NCBI GenBank assembly: GCA_018240745.1 | Contig: JAFEFF010000177.1 | Coordinates: 1 to 64,000 of the forward strand | Reading direction: 5' to 3' | DNA: 64,000 bases | Origin: Pseudomonadota bacterium | GTDB taxonomy: Bacteria > Pseudomonadota > Alphaproteobacteria > Reyranellales > Reyranellaceae | Part shown: one piece after another, positions 25,117-34,993 of the stretch | Position numbering within the stretch: position 1 is the first letter of the stretch | Layout: every line of letters starts with the position of its first letter | The notes under the pieces: generated by a model | What the model was told of the DNA's origin: nothing | Database searches by the model: none | Seen by the model: the letters and a program-made list of their open reading frames with translations, nothing else | Position numbers and translations under genes: made by a program

Positions 25117-26499
25117 ATGTCCATGGCGCTACCCTTCGTCGACCGGTCGAACTCTTCCTTGCCGGTGCAGTTTGTCGTGCCGTCGAAATGGAGGGCGTGG
25201 CTGAAAGGGCAGAACGCGCCGCGCCGTGGCTGGCTCGAATCGACCGGGGTGACGGGCCAGGCGGGCGACTTCGCCGTGCTGCCGGGGCGCGACGGCAAGG
25301 CGAGCGGTGCAGTGCTCGTGCTCTCCGCCAGGCCGACCCTGTGGGACTTCGGTGCGCTCGCGACCAAGCTGCCGGCCGGCGCCTGGAAGCTCGGCGACAC
25401 CGCGCCGGTCTCGCCGACCGATGCCGCCGTCGCGATCGGTCTCGGGACGTGGCGCTTCGAGCGCTACAAGGCGAAGAAGGGCAAGGCCGGGCCGAAGATC
25501 CTGTGGCCGCAGGGCGCCGACAAGGCGCGCGCGACGGCGATCATCGAGTCGATCTGCCTGGCGCGCGATCTCATCACCACGCCGTCGTCCGACATGGGAC
25601 CGGTCGAGCTGGCGGCAGCGGCGCAGGAGCTCGCCAGGAAGCATGGCGCGAGGATCAAGGTGACGGTGGGCGACGACCTGCTGAAGCAGAACTTCCCGAT
25701 GATCCATGCGGTCGGCCGCGCGAGCGCGCGCGCGCCGCGGCTGATCGATCTCACCTGGGGCAAGGACAGCGATCCCAAGGTGACGCTGGTCGGCAAGGGC
25801 GTGTGCTTCGATACCGGCGGCCTCGATCTCAAGCCCGCCGCCGGCATGCTCAACATGAAGAAGGACATGGGCGGTGCGGCGACGGTGATCGCGGTCGCCT
25901 CGATGGTGATGGCCTGCAAGCTGCCGGTGCGCCTGCGCCTGCTGGTGCCGGCCGTCGAGAACAGTGTGGCGGGCAACGCCTTCCGCCCACTCGACGTGGT
26001 GCCGACCCGCAAGGGCATCTCGGTCGAGATCGGCAACACCGACGCCGAGGGCCGGCTGATCCTGTGCGATGCGCTGCACGAGGCCGCCTCGGAGAAGCCG
26101 ACCATGATGGTCGATTGCGCGACGCTCACCGGTGCGGCGCGCGTCTCGCTCGGCACCGACCTGCCGGCGCTGTTCTGCAACGACGACGAGCTGGCCAACG
26201 GCCTGCTGGCGTCGGGCGAGGACGTCGCCGACCCGATGTGGCGCATGCCGCTGCACCGGCCCTATCGCAAGCTGCTCGACAGCAAGGTGGCCGACATCAA
26301 CAACGTCTCGGCCGGCGGCTTCGGCGGCGCGATCACCGCCGCGCTCTACCTGCAGGAGTTCGTGCCCGACGAGGTGCCGTGGGCGCATTTCGACATGATG
26401 GCCTGGAACAATGCCAGCCGGCCGGGCCGTCCGGAGGGTGGCGAGGCCCAGGCCGCCCGCGCTATCTTCGCCACCATTGAAAAGAGGGTGAAGCCATGA
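25117..26499 (+). CDS. M17 leucyl aminopeptidase family protein
   Basis: About 460 residues. The C-terminal catalytic domain is clear: KGVCFDTGGLDLKPAAGMLNMKKDMGGAA with the metal Lys and Asp, the family signature NTDAEGRLILCDAL, and GGFGGAITAALYLQEFV. Two metal ions activate water to release N-terminal residues. The N-terminal domain is shorter and more divergent than in PepA, as in many alphaproteobacterial paralogues. The exact start is uncertain: ATG 25117, ATG 25123 and GTG 25111 all fit and no good ribosome binding site is visible. The last codons overlap the start of the cupin gene by 4 bases. Confidence 0.88.
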   Translation: MSMALPFVDRSNSSLPVQFVVPSKWRAWLKGQNAPRRGWLESTGVTGQAGDFAVLPGRDGKASGAVLVLSARPTLWDFGALATKLPAGAWKLGDTAPVSPTDAAVAIGLGTWRFERYKAKKGKAGPKILWPQGADKARATAIIESICLARDLITTPSSDMGPVELAAAAQELARKHGARIKVTVGDDLLKQNFPMIHAVGRASARAPRLIDLTWGKDSDPKVTLVGKGVCFDTGGLDLKPAAGMLNMKKDMGGAATVIAVASMVMACKLPVRLRLLVPAVENSVAGNAFRPLDVVPTRKGISVEIGNTDAEGRLILCDALHEAASEKPTMMVDCATLTGAARVSLGTDLPALFCNDDELANGLLASGEDVADPMWRMPLHRPYRKLLDSKVADINNVSAGGFGGAITAALYLQEFVPDEVPWAHFDMMAWNNASRPGRPEGGEAQAARAIFATIEKRVKP

Positions 26500-27017
26500 C
26501 CTACACGCTCGAGCAGCTCTCCGCCGACATCAAGGCGGCGCTCAAGGCCGATCCGGGCAGGGCCGGCAAGGAGGCCGTCTGCAAGCTCGTCTCCAAAGTC
26601 TGCCTCGACAAGGAATTCATCGCCCGGCACCTGACGCCCGAGAACTGCAAGCCGCGCAAGGTCCTCTACGAGGATCCCGAAACGGGCTTTTGCGTCTGCG
26701 GCCACGTCTACATGAAGCCGGCGCACGGCGAGCCGCACGACCACGGCTCGAGCTGGGCGATCTACGGCCTCGCCGAAGGCGATACCGAGATGACCGACTG
26801 GAAGGTCGTGCGCAAGGGCGACGGCACCAATCCGACTCTGGTCGAGCCGGAGCGCGTCTATGTCCTGCGCCCGGGCGACGCGCATTTCTACGACGTTCAC
26901 GTGATCCATTCGCCCAAGCGCGACACGGTGACGAAGCTGGTGCGCATCGAGGGTGCGAACCTCGATCACATCAAGCGGTCGAACATCAAAGCGGCATCGA
27001 AGGTCGCTGCGGAGTAG
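26496..27017 (+). CDS. Cupin-domain protein
   Basis: The 173-residue protein has an N-terminal helical region (to about residue 55) and one cupin barrel. GEPHDHGSSWAIYGLAEG is cupin motif 1, with the His-x-His and a downstream Glu. The region ending AHFYDVHVIHSPK is motif 2 with the last His. The size and helical lead-in resemble cysteine-dioxygenase-like proteins, but I would not assign a substrate. ATGA overlap with the aminopeptidase gene means coupled translation. The gene ends one base before a 29-bp inverted repeat. Confidence 0.72.
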   Translation: MTYTLEQLSADIKAALKADPGRAGKEAVCKLVSKVCLDKEFIARHLTPENCKPRKVLYEDPETGFCVCGHVYMKPAHGEPHDHGSSWAIYGLAEGDTEMTDWKVVRKGDGTNPTLVEPERVYVLRPGDAHFYDVHVIHSPKRDTVTKLVRIEGANLDHIKRSNIKAASKVAAE

Positions 27018-27144
27018 CACCTCCCCCGTCTTCGGGGGAGGTGTCGGCGTCTTACGCTGACGGAGGGGTCAGGAGGCATGAGGGGGCCAAGACCCCCTCC
27101 GTCGCCGTATGACGGCGACACCTCCCCCGAAGACGGGGGAGGTG
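27018..27144. repeat. Perfect 29-bp inverted repeat between convergent genes
   Basis: Arms 27018-27046 and 27116-27144 are exact reverse complements. Each arm is itself a hairpin (CCTCCCCCGTC TTCGGGGGAGG type). The middle contains GGAGGGGTC and GACCCCCTCC as a third stem. It fills the whole gap between the cupin and ghrA-like stop codons, so it can serve as a two-way terminator. The CCTCCCCCG-TCTTCGGGGGAGG unit recurs at 49022-49223. Confidence 0.85.
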
Positions 27145-27145
27145 G

Positions 27146-28084
27146 TCAATACCCGCTCTTCGGGTCGACCGTGTTGATCAGCGGCTGGCCGGCGCGCAGG
27201 CGCTTGACGTTCTCGATCACGCCGGGCGAGGCGGTGCGCGGGTTGGTGTAGCCCGCCATGTGCGGGGTCATGTGCACCTTGGGGTGCAGCCAATAGGGAT
27301 GCTCGGCCGGCAGCGGCTCGGTGTTGAACACGTCCAGCGCCGCGCCGGCGAGATGGCCCGAATCGAGTGCGGCCAGCAGGTCGTCGTCGACCACCTGGGC
27401 GCCGCGGCCCATGTTGACCACGAACGCACCCTTGGGCAGCGCGGCGAACAGCTTCTTGTCGAGCAGCCCGCGCGTCTCGCGGGTGAGCGGCAGGACGTTC
27501 ACCAGGATGCTGCAGCGGCTCAGGAATTTCGGCAGCGAATCGCGGCCGTGGAAGGTCTCGACGCCGGGCAATGCCTTGGCAGTGCGGCTCCAGCCCATGG
27601 TCGGGAAGCCGAGCATCGCGAGCTTCACGGCGGTATCCTGGCCGATGCTGCCCAGGCCCATGACACCGACCGGGCGATGCAGGGTGTCGACGAATTCCTC
27701 GGGCTTCCACCGCCGTGCGCGCTGGCTGGCGGCGTACTTCGCGATGTCGCGGTGGTGCCACAGCGTCCAGAAGATCGCGTACTCGCTCATCTGGCCGACC
27801 AGGCCTTCGTCCATGATGCGGGTGATCGGAACGCCCTCGGGAAGCTGGTCGTCGGCCAGCAGATGGTCGACGCCCATGCCGAGCGACACGATCATCTTCA
27901 GGTTCCTGAAGGTGCGCAGCAGCCCGGGCCTGGGCTTCCAGGCGAGCGCGATCTCGATGTCGTCGGGGTTGCCCAGCCCCTCGGCGATGGTGCGGAAGTC
28001 GAGCGGGCCGAGCGCGTCGGTGAACAGCTTGCGCCACGCCATGCCGTCGGTGTCGCGGCTGATGTAAGCAATGGCCCCCGCCAT
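27146..28084 (-). CDS. D-2-hydroxyacid dehydrogenase (GhrA-like)
   Basis: The 312-residue protein resembles glyoxylate/hydroxypyruvate reductase A. The Rossmann motif GLGSIGQ sits near residue 144, and VNMGRGAQV contains the substrate-binding Arg. The catalytic Glu is in LDVFNTEPLP and the catalytic His in MTPHMAGYT. The lack of the long ACT or regulatory domain and the short N-terminal half fit GhrA. It would reduce glyoxylate or hydroxypyruvate with NAD(P)H. Upstream on the same strand, 29 bases away, is yejF. Confidence 0.85.
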   Translation of the reverse strand: MAGAIAYISRDTDGMAWRKLFTDALGPLDFRTIAEGLGNPDDIEIALAWKPRPGLLRTFRNLKMIVSLGMGVDHLLADDQLPEGVPITRIMDEGLVGQMSEYAIFWTLWHHRDIAKYAASQRARRWKPEEFVDTLHRPVGVMGLGSIGQDTAVKLAMLGFPTMGWSRTAKALPGVETFHGRDSLPKFLSRCSILVNVLPLTRETRGLLDKKLFAALPKGAFVVNMGRGAQVVDDDLLAALDSGHLAGAALDVFNTEPLPAEHPYWLHPKVHMTPHMAGYTNPRTASPGVIENVKRLRAGQPLINTVDPKSGY

Positions 28085-28113
28085 GGATGTCCCCCTGTTA
28101 CCCGACCGCCCGG

Positions 28114-29715
28114 TTACCCGACCGCCTCGAGATTGAACGCGGCGGCGATCAACGCCTTCGTATAGGGCGTCTGCGGCGCCCCGAACACCTGCTCCGACGG
28201 GCCGCGCTCGACCACCTTGCCGTCGCGCAACACCACCACCTCGTCGGCCAGCGCGCGTACCACCCTGAGGTCGTGGCTGATGAACAGGTAGGCCAGCCCA
28301 TGCCGCTGCTGCAGGTCGCGCAGCAGGTCGACGATCTGCGCCTGCACGCTCATGTCGAGCGCCGAGGTCGGCTCGTCGAGCACGATGAAGCGCGGCTTCA
28401 GCACCAGCGCGCGCGCGATCGCGATGCGCTGGCGCTGGCCGCCGGAGAATTCGTGCGGGTAGCGCTCGCGCGCCGCGGGATCGAGCCCGACCTCGCGCAG
28501 CGCGTCGTCGATCATCCGCTCGCGCTCGGCGGGCGTGCCGATGTCGTGCACCTCGAGCCCCTCGCCGACGATCTGCGCCACCGACATGCGCGGGCTGAGC
28601 GAGCTGAACGGGTCCTGGAAGACGATCTGCATCTGCTTGCGCAGCGGGCGGATGTCGCGCTGGCTGAGCGCCTGCAGGTCCTTGCCGTCGAAATGAATGC
28701 CGCCGGCGCTGCGCTCCAGTCGCAGCAGGGCAAGGCCGAGCGTCGTCTTGCCCGAGCCCGATTCGCCCACCAGCCCGATCGTATGGCCCTGGCGCAGCGC
28801 GATGCTGACGCCGTCGACCGCCTTCACGTAGCCGGCGGTCCGGCGCAGCACGCCGCGCCTGATCGGGAAGTGCACCTTGAGGTCGTCGAGCCGCACGATC
28901 TCCGGCGAATCGGGATCGGCCGGCATGGGCCGTCCCTTGGGCTCGGCGGAGAGGAGGTGGCGCGTGTAGGGATGCTGCGGCCGGTCGAACACGTCGGCGA
29001 CCGCGCCCTGCTCGACGATCTCGCCCTGGGTCATGACGCAGACCCGGTCGGCCACCTTCCGCACGATGCCGAGGTCGTGGGTGATGAACAGCAGCGCCAT
29101 GCTGTACTTTGCCTGCAGGCTCTTCAGCAGCTTCAGGATCTGCGCCTGGATGGTGACGTCGAGCGCGGTGGTCGGCTCGTCGGCGATCAGCAGGTCGGGC
29201 TCGTTGGCGAGCGCCATGGCGATCATCACGCGCTGGCGCTGACCGCCCGAGAGCTGGTGCGGGTAGGCGCCGAGGCGCTCGGCGGCATTGGGGATGCCGA
29301 CCTGCTCGAGCAGCTCCAGCGTGCGCCGGCGCGCGGCGTCGCGGTTAAGACCCTTGTGCAGGATCAGCACCTCGTTCACCTGCCGCTCGATCGTGTGCAG
29401 CGGGTTGAGCGAGGTCATCGGCTCCTGGAAGATCATCGACACGCGGTTGCCGCGCACCGACAGCAGCTCGCGCTGCGGCGCGCCGACCAGCTCCCTGTCC
29501 TGGAAGCGGATCGAGCCGGTCGGATGCCTGGCCATTGGATAAGGCAGAAGTTGCAGAACCGACAGAGCCGTGACCGACTTGCCCGAGCCCGATTCGCCCA
29601 CCAGCGCCAGCGTCTCGCCGCGGCCGATGTCGAAGCTCACGCCCCTGACCGCGCGCACGGCATTGTCGCCGGTGCCGAAGGTGACCGAGAGGTCGCGGAC
29701 CTCGAGCAGGCTCAT
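28114..29715 (-). CDS. yejF: Peptide ABC importer, duplicated ATP-binding protein
   Basis: The 533-residue protein carries two complete ABC ATPase domains, each with Walker A (GESGSGKS and GESGSGKT), the LSGGQRQR or FSGGQRQR signature, and Walker B ([12 protein letters not shown] and [12 protein letters not shown]). This is the YejF layout; oligopeptide-type extensions follow each domain. It powers uptake of peptides (microcin C and short peptides in E. coli). The ATG at 29715 overlaps the yejE stop by 4 bases, so I do not use upstream starts in the same frame. Confidence 0.93.
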   Translation of the reverse strand: MSLLEVRDLSVTFGTGDNAVRAVRGVSFDIGRGETLALVGESGSGKSVTALSVLQLLPYPMARHPTGSIRFQDRELVGAPQRELLSVRGNRVSMIFQEPMTSLNPLHTIERQVNEVLILHKGLNRDAARRRTLELLEQVGIPNAAERLGAYPHQLSGGQRQRVMIAMALANEPDLLIADEPTTALDVTIQAQILKLLKSLQAKYSMALLFITHDLGIVRKVADRVCVMTQGEIVEQGAVADVFDRPQHPYTRHLLSAEPKGRPMPADPDSPEIVRLDDLKVHFPIRRGVLRRTAGYVKAVDGVSIALRQGHTIGLVGESGSGKTTLGLALLRLERSAGGIHFDGKDLQALSQRDIRPLRKQMQIVFQDPFSSLSPRMSVAQIVGEGLEVHDIGTPAERERMIDDALREVGLDPAARERYPHEFSGGQRQRIAIARALVLKPRFIVLDEPTSALDMSVQAQIVDLLRDLQQRHGLAYLFISHDLRVVRALADEVVVLRDGKVVERGPSEQVFGAPQTPYTKALIAAAFNLEAVG

Positions 29716-30731
29716 GCCAGCACCTTGCGTGGGTTGAAGGCGTCGCGCACCGCCTCGCCCAGGAACACCAGCAGCGACATCATCAGCGCGATGACGGCGA
29801 AGGCGGTGAAGGCGAGCCATGGCGCGTTCAGGTTGTTCTTGCCCTGCAGCAGCAGCTCGCCCAGCGACGGCGAGCCGGGCGGCAGGCCGTAGCCCAGGAA
29901 GTCGAGGGCGGTCAGGGTCGTCACCGATCCGGCGAGGATGAAGGGCAGGTAGGTCAACGCGGCGGTCATGGCGTTGGGCAGGATGTGCCGCATCATGATG
30001 CGAACGTCCAGCATGCCGAGGGCGCGGGCGGCCCGCACATAGTCGAAATTGCGCCCGCGCAGGAATTCGGCCCGGACATAGCCCACCAGCGCGGTCCAGC
30101 TGAACAGCAGCATGATGCCGAGCAGGATCCAGAAGCCGGGCTGGACCAGGCTGGCCAGGATGATCAGCAGGTAGAGCGTCGGCAGGCTCGACCAGATCTC
30201 GAGGAAGCGCTGGAAGGAGAGGTCGACCCAGCCGCCGAAATAGCCCTGGATCGCGCCGGCAGCGATGCCGACCAGGGAGCTCAGCACCGTCAGGGTGAAG
30301 CCGAACAGCACCGAGATGCGGAAGCCGTAGATCACGCGCGCCAGCACGTCGCGCGCCTGGTCGTCGGTGCCGAGCGGATGGACGAGCGACGGCGGCAGCA
30401 GGGTGCCGCGTGCCTCGCCGGTGGTCCGGGTGTCGTAGCTGTAGGGGATCGGCGGCCACAGCGCCCAGCCCTTGGCCGCGATCATCTTCTTGACCTCGGT
30501 GTCGGTGTAGTCGGCATTGGTCGGCAGGTCGCCGCCGAAGGTGGTCTCCGGATAGTCGCGGAAGATCGGCGAATAGAAGGCGCCGTCGTAGCGAATCACG
30601 ATCGGCCGGTCGTTGGCGATGAACTCGGCGAACAGCGAGATCAGGAACAGCACGCCGAATACCACCGCGGAAATCACGCCGCGCCTGTTGGCGCGGAACT
30701 GGGCGAGGCGGCGCTTGTTGATCGGCGTCAT
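29712..30731 (-). CDS. yejE: Peptide ABC importer, permease
   Basis: The 339-residue inner-membrane protein has about six helices and the DppC/OppC-type EAA region ([23 protein letters not shown]). The N-terminal [32 protein letters not shown] is typical of YejE and distinguishes it from generic DppC. It overlaps both neighbours by 4 bases. Confidence 0.93.
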   Translation of the reverse strand: MTPINKRRLAQFRANRRGVISAVVFGVLFLISLFAEFIANDRPIVIRYDGAFYSPIFRDYPETTFGGDLPTNADYTDTEVKKMIAAKGWALWPPIPYSYDTRTTGEARGTLLPPSLVHPLGTDDQARDVLARVIYGFRISVLFGFTLTVLSSLVGIAAGAIQGYFGGWVDLSFQRFLEIWSSLPTLYLLIILASLVQPGFWILLGIMLLFSWTALVGYVRAEFLRGRNFDYVRAARALGMLDVRIMMRHILPNAMTAALTYLPFILAGSVTTLTALDFLGYGLPPGSPSLGELLLQGKNNLNAPWLAFTAFAVIALMMSLLVFLGEAVRDAFNPRKVLA

Positions 30732-31816
30732 CGCCGCACCTCGAAGTCGATGCGCGGATCGACCACGGTGTAGACGAAGTCGCCGACGATGTTCATGACC
30801 AGGCCGATCAGGCCGAAGAAATAGAGCGTGCCGAACATCACCGGATAGTCGCGGCCGGTCGCGGCCTCGAAGCCCAGCAGGCCGAGCCCGTCGAGCGAGA
30901 AGATCACCTCGGTCAGCAGCGAGCCCGCGAACAGCACCGAGACGAACGCCGAGGGGAAGCCGGCGATCACGATCAGCATGGCGTTGCGGAAGACGTGGCC
31001 GTAGAGCACGCGGCTCTCGACCAGGCCCTTGGCGCGCGCCGTCAGCACGTACTGCTTGCCGATCTCCTCGATGAAGGAGTTCTTGGTGAGGAAGGTGAGG
31101 CCGGCAAAGCCGCCGATCACCATGGCGCCGATCGGCAGCACCATGTGCCAGAGGTAGTCGAGGATCTTGTGGCCGAGGCCGTAGGTCGACCAGTCGTCGG
31201 ACACCAGGCCGCGCAGCGGGAACCATTTCACGTAGGTGCCGCCGGCGAACAGCACGACCAGCAGGATGGCGAACAGGAAGGCCGGGATGGCGTTCAGCAC
31301 GACCAGCACGCTCGAGGAAGCGATGTCGAAGCGGCTGCCGTCGCCGATCGCCTTGCGGATGCCGAGCGGGATCGAGATCAGGTAGACCAGCAGCGTGGTC
31401 CACAGGCCGAGCGAGATCGACACCGGCATCTTGTCGAGCACCAGGTCGACCACGCGGCGGTTGCGGAAGAAGCTGTCGCCGAAATCGAACACGGCGTAGT
31501 TCCTGATCATGATCCAGAAGCGCTCGTAGATCGGCTTGTCGAAGCCGTACATGCGCTCGATGCGATGGATCACCTCGGGCGGCAGGCCACGCGCGCCACG
31601 ATAGGTGCTGCCGTCGTTCTGCGGTCGCTGGATCAGCTCGCCGCTGCCGCCGCCCGAGAAGCGCTCCGTCGCATTGACGCCGGTGCCCTGGATCTTGGCG
31701 ATCATCTGCTCGACCGGCCCGCCGGGCGCGGTCTGCACGATAAAGAAGTTCAGCACCATGATGCCGAACAGGGTCGGCACCACGAGCAGCAGGCGGCGCA
31801 GGAGGTAGGCGGCCAT
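30728..31816 (-). CDS. yejB: Peptide ABC importer, permease
   Basis: This permease has 362 residues. It starts [28 protein letters not shown] (DppB-like first helix). A long periplasmic insert (about residues 45-110, with [19 protein letters not shown]) is typical of YejB. The EAA loop is near [24 protein letters not shown]. The ATG at 31816 has GGGAGGAG upstream; the TTG one codon earlier is not needed. It is separated from yejA by a strong hairpin. Confidence 0.93.
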   Translation of the reverse strand: MAAYLLRRLLLVVPTLFGIMVLNFFIVQTAPGGPVEQMIAKIQGTGVNATERFSGGGSGELIQRPQNDGSTYRGARGLPPEVIHRIERMYGFDKPIYERFWIMIRNYAVFDFGDSFFRNRRVVDLVLDKMPVSISLGLWTTLLVYLISIPLGIRKAIGDGSRFDIASSSVLVVLNAIPAFLFAILLVVLFAGGTYVKWFPLRGLVSDDWSTYGLGHKILDYLWHMVLPIGAMVIGGFAGLTFLTKNSFIEEIGKQYVLTARAKGLVESRVLYGHVFRNAMLIVIAGFPSAFVSVLFAGSLLTEVIFSLDGLGLLGFEAATGRDYPVMFGTLYFFGLIGLVMNIVGDFVYTVVDPRIDFEVRR

Positions 31817-31825
31817 CAAACTCCT

Positions 31826-31956
31826 CCCTGCGCGCCGCGCGGGGAGGTGTCGGCGTAAGCGTAGACGGGGTCATGGGCAACGAGCCTGTAGCCTCTGACC
31901 CCTCCGCCCGCGCCCGGCGCGGGCACCTCCCCTTCGCGGACTCCGCGAAGGGGAGG
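31826..31956. repeat. Palindromic element between yejA and yejB
   Basis: CCTCCCCTTCGCGGA (31926-31940) and its exact complement (31942-31956) form a 15-bp stem with one base between. A second GC-rich hairpin lies at 31826-31847 and a weaker GGGGTC/GACCCC pair in the middle. Read on the minus strand, the strong stem lies just after the yejA stop (31968) and before yejB. This is the usual place for an element that raises binding-protein mRNA over permease mRNA. Confidence 0.7.
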
Positions 31957-31967
31957 ATGATGAGTTG

Positions 31968-33815
31968 TCACTTCTTGTCCTCGTTGCCGCCGCGCTTCAG
32001 GACCTTGTCCTTGGCTTCGTCGACCCACCAGGTGTCGGTGGCGCCGCGCGAATACCGGGCGTTCCTGGCCGGCCGGCCGAAGCGGTTCCAGTACGCGAAC
32101 AGCTCCTTGTTCGAATAGAACTGCGGGATGATGAACTGGTGCCACGACAGCACGCGATCGAGGCAGCGCGTGCGCGTCACCAGGCTCTCGCGGTCGGGAG
32201 CCGCGACGATCAGCTCGATCAGCCGGTCGATCGCGGGATCCTTGATGCCCATCGAGTTGCGGCCGCCCGGAATGTCGGCCGCCTTGGAGCCCCAGTACTC
32301 GCGCTGCTCGTTGCCCGGAGACAGCGTCTCGGCCCACAGGTCGATGGTCATGTCGAAGTCGTAGGTGTCGGTGCGGCGCTGGTATTGCGCGGTGTCGACC
32401 GTGCGCACCGCCATGTCGATGCCCATGCGCTCGAGGTTCTGCTTGACCGGCAAGGCCATCGCCTCGAACGCAGCATCGTGCAGGATCATCTCGAAGGCGA
32501 GCTTGCGGCCCGTCTTGTCCGTCATCTTGCCGTCCTTGATCTCCCAGCCCGCGGCCTTCAGCAGGGGGATGGCCTTGCGCAGCTGCTCCCGGAAATTGCC
32601 CGAGCCGTCGCTCCTGGGCGGATTGAACTCGGCGGTGAAAACCTCGTCGGGAATCTTGCCCTTGAGCGGCCCGAGGATCTCGAGCTCCTCGGGCGAGGGC
32701 AGGCCCTTGGCCTCGAGCTCGCAGTTGCCGAAGTAGGAGCGGGTGCGGGTGTAGAAGCCGTAGCTGAGGTTCTTGTTCTGCCATTCGAAGTCGTAGGCGA
32801 AGCCGATCGCCTCGCGGACCCGGCGGTCCCTGAAGATGTCGCGACGCAGGTTGAAGATGAAGCCCTGCATCGGCGTCGGGTTCTCGTGAGTGATCTCGGC
32901 CCGCACGATGCGGCCGTCCTTGACCGCCGGCAGGTCGTTGTAGCGGGTCATCCAGTTGCGGCCGGAGTTCTCGCGGCGGATGTCGGTGTCGCCGGCCTTG
33001 AACGCCTCGAAGACGATGTTGTTGTCCCGGTAGTAGTCGTAGCGGATGACGTCGAAGTTGTTGCGGCCGCGCATCATCCAGAGGTCCCTGGCCCACCAGT
33101 CCGGCACGCGGCGGTAGCTGATGGAGCGGCCGACATCGACCGAATCGACCTTGTAGGCGCCGCTGCCCAGCGCCGGCTCGAGCGACGTCTTCTCGAAATC
33201 CTTGCCTTCCCACCACTTCGCCGGCAGCACCGGCATGCCGCCCATGACCAGCGGCAGCTCGCGGTTGACGTTGCCGCGAAAGGTGAAGAGCACCTTGCGA
33301 TCGCCGACCTTCTCGGCCTTCAGCACGTCGCCGTACATGGTGGCGTAGCTCGGCGAGCCCTTGGCCTTCAGCGTATCGAAGCTCCAGATCACGTCCTCGA
33401 CCGTGATCGGCGTGCCGTCGTGCCAGCGGGCTTGCGGCCGCAGCGTGAAGGCGACGGAGGTGCGGTCTTCGGGCCATTCGATCGTCTCGGCGATCAGGCC
33501 GTACATCGAGAACGCCTCGTCGGGCGAATGCCAGCACAGCGTGTCCCACAACGCGCCGATGCCGCTCGCCGCCACGCCCTTGATGATGAAGGGGTGCAGC
33601 GAATCGAACGTGCCCTGTGCGCCGAACTTGACGGTGCCGCCCTTCGGCGCGTCGGGGTTGACGTATTCCGGCGGCGCGGCGTCGGCGGGATATTTGGGCT
33701 CGCCATGCATGGCGATGGCATGGCTCACATGCATCTTCGGCTGCGCGCGCACGATCGCGGGGGCCAACCACAGGGCCGCACCGCCCGCCAACACCGTGCG
33801 CCGTTCGATTGCCAT
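31968..33815 (-). CDS. yejA: Peptide ABC importer, periplasmic binding protein
   Basis: The 615-residue protein has a twin-arginine-like signal (MAIERRTVLAGGAALWLAPA, cleavage near VRAQP). Family 5 extracellular solute-binding domains follow, with the YejA stretch HAIAMHGEPKYPADAAPPEYVNPDAPKGG. ALWDTLCWHSPDEAFSMYGLIAETIEWPEDRTSVAFTLRP-type sequence, split across the fold, and FAYDFEWQNKNL support the call. The start at 33815 is the Met that opens the signal peptide; the 19-codon longer frame has no ribosome binding site. It heads the yejA-B-E-F operon. Confidence 0.92.
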   Translation of the reverse strand: MAIERRTVLAGGAALWLAPAIVRAQPKMHVSHAIAMHGEPKYPADAAPPEYVNPDAPKGGTVKFGAQGTFDSLHPFIIKGVAASGIGALWDTLCWHSPDEAFSMYGLIAETIEWPEDRTSVAFTLRPQARWHDGTPITVEDVIWSFDTLKAKGSPSYATMYGDVLKAEKVGDRKVLFTFRGNVNRELPLVMGGMPVLPAKWWEGKDFEKTSLEPALGSGAYKVDSVDVGRSISYRRVPDWWARDLWMMRGRNNFDVIRYDYYRDNNIVFEAFKAGDTDIRRENSGRNWMTRYNDLPAVKDGRIVRAEITHENPTPMQGFIFNLRRDIFRDRRVREAIGFAYDFEWQNKNLSYGFYTRTRSYFGNCELEAKGLPSPEELEILGPLKGKIPDEVFTAEFNPPRSDGSGNFREQLRKAIPLLKAAGWEIKDGKMTDKTGRKLAFEMILHDAAFEAMALPVKQNLERMGIDMAVRTVDTAQYQRRTDTYDFDMTIDLWAETLSPGNEQREYWGSKAADIPGGRNSMGIKDPAIDRLIELIVAAPDRESLVTRTRCLDRVLSWHQFIIPQFYSNKELFAYWNRFGRPARNARYSRGATDTWWVDEAKDKVLKRGGNEDKK

Positions 33816-33918
33816 GCGTGCGCTCCCGAGCCTTTGGTTCGGGCTATATAGCGCGAGGAAGTTGGGCCGCACTATGGCTGCAGCCTCACATCGCTGCCAG
33901 GTGAAGGAGAGTGGGCCG

Positions 33919-34895
33919 TCAGTCCGCCTTGAAGCCCGAGGCGCGGATCACCGGCCCCCAATTGTCGTAGTCCGTGCGGAGAATCTTCGCCATCTCGGCG
34001 GGACCGAGGCCGGTGACGTCGAGGCCGAGCGGCTCGAGCTTCTGGCGCACGTCGGGCTGACGCACCGCCTCGACTGCGGCCGTCGCGAGCTTGTCGACGA
34101 TCGGCTGCGGCGTGCCGGCCGGCGCGAACAGCCCGTACCAGGCCGAGCCTTCGATCTCGTAGCCGCTCTCCCTGAAGGTCGGCACGTCGGGATACTGCGC
34201 GAGTCGCCGGGGGCTCGAGACGGCGAGCATGCGGCCCTTGCCCGACTGCTGCAGCGTGCCCCAGTCGGCGACGGTGAGGACCGCGGCCGGGATCTCGCCC
34301 GACATCATCGCCTGCATGACGTTGGCGGTGCCCTTGTAGGGCACATGGGTGAGCTGGACGCCGGCGGCCTTGGCGAACATCAGGCCGAAGAAGTGCGGCA
34401 GGCTGCCGGCCGCGGCCGAAGCGAAGTTGGCGTAGGTGCCGCCGGTCTTCACCAGCGCCGCATATTCGGCCAGCGTCCTGGCCGGTACGGCCGATCCGAC
34501 GCCGAGCGCGAGATAGAAGGCGCAGAGCTCGGCGACGGGCACGTAGTCCTTGAACGGATCGTAGTCGAGCCTGGAGTAGGAATGCGGGAACGCCACCATC
34601 GGTGCGAGCGGCGTCATCAGCAGCGTGTTGCCGTCGGGCGGCGCCGATTTCACGGCGAGATTGGCGACGATGCCGACCGCGCCCGGCTTGTTCTCGACCA
34701 CCACCGTGCGGCCGAGCGAAATGCGCATCTTGTCGGCGATCAGGCGGGTCAGGGTGTCGCTGCTGGCGCCGGGCGGGAAGCCCAGCACGAGCTTCAACGG
34801 CTCCTCCGCGCGCGCGGCACGCGCGCCGCCGATGGCAGGGTGCCGGCCAGCGCGGCACGACGGCTCAGTCTTTTCAGTGTTGCCTCCCCTTTCAT
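33919..34895 (-). CDS. Bug-family (TctC-like) binding protein, signal peptide apparently frameshifted
   Basis: The mature part is intact and clearly Bug-family: EEPLKLVLGFPPGASSDTLTRLIADKM, VVENKPGAVGIVANLAVKSA, THVPYKGTANVMQAMMSGEIP. Its frame has no sensible start or signal peptide. In the next frame, from the ATG at 34895, the DNA reads LKRLSRRAALAGTL, a typical twin-arginine-like signal, preceded by GGGGAGG, but that frame stops after about 34 codons. One extra base near 34833-34842 would join the two into a normal protein (…RRAALAGTL-AIGGARAARAEEP). So either the gene carries a recent one-base deletion or the sequence has an error. The start codon after the ribosome binding site is CTG where ATG is expected, a second sign of damage. 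Confidence 0.75.
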
Positions 34896-34993
34896 TGCGC
34901 CGACCGGGCAGCGCGCAAAAGCTAGGGTCTACCCGCGAAATTGTCACCCGGCGCGAAATTGACTTCGCAGCCGGTCAGCCGCACTTTTGGTCC

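Noticed and set aside
27018..27144. CRISPR or attachment-site repeat
   Set aside because: There are only two arms in inverted orientation with no spacers. A palindromic terminator-like repeat explains it.
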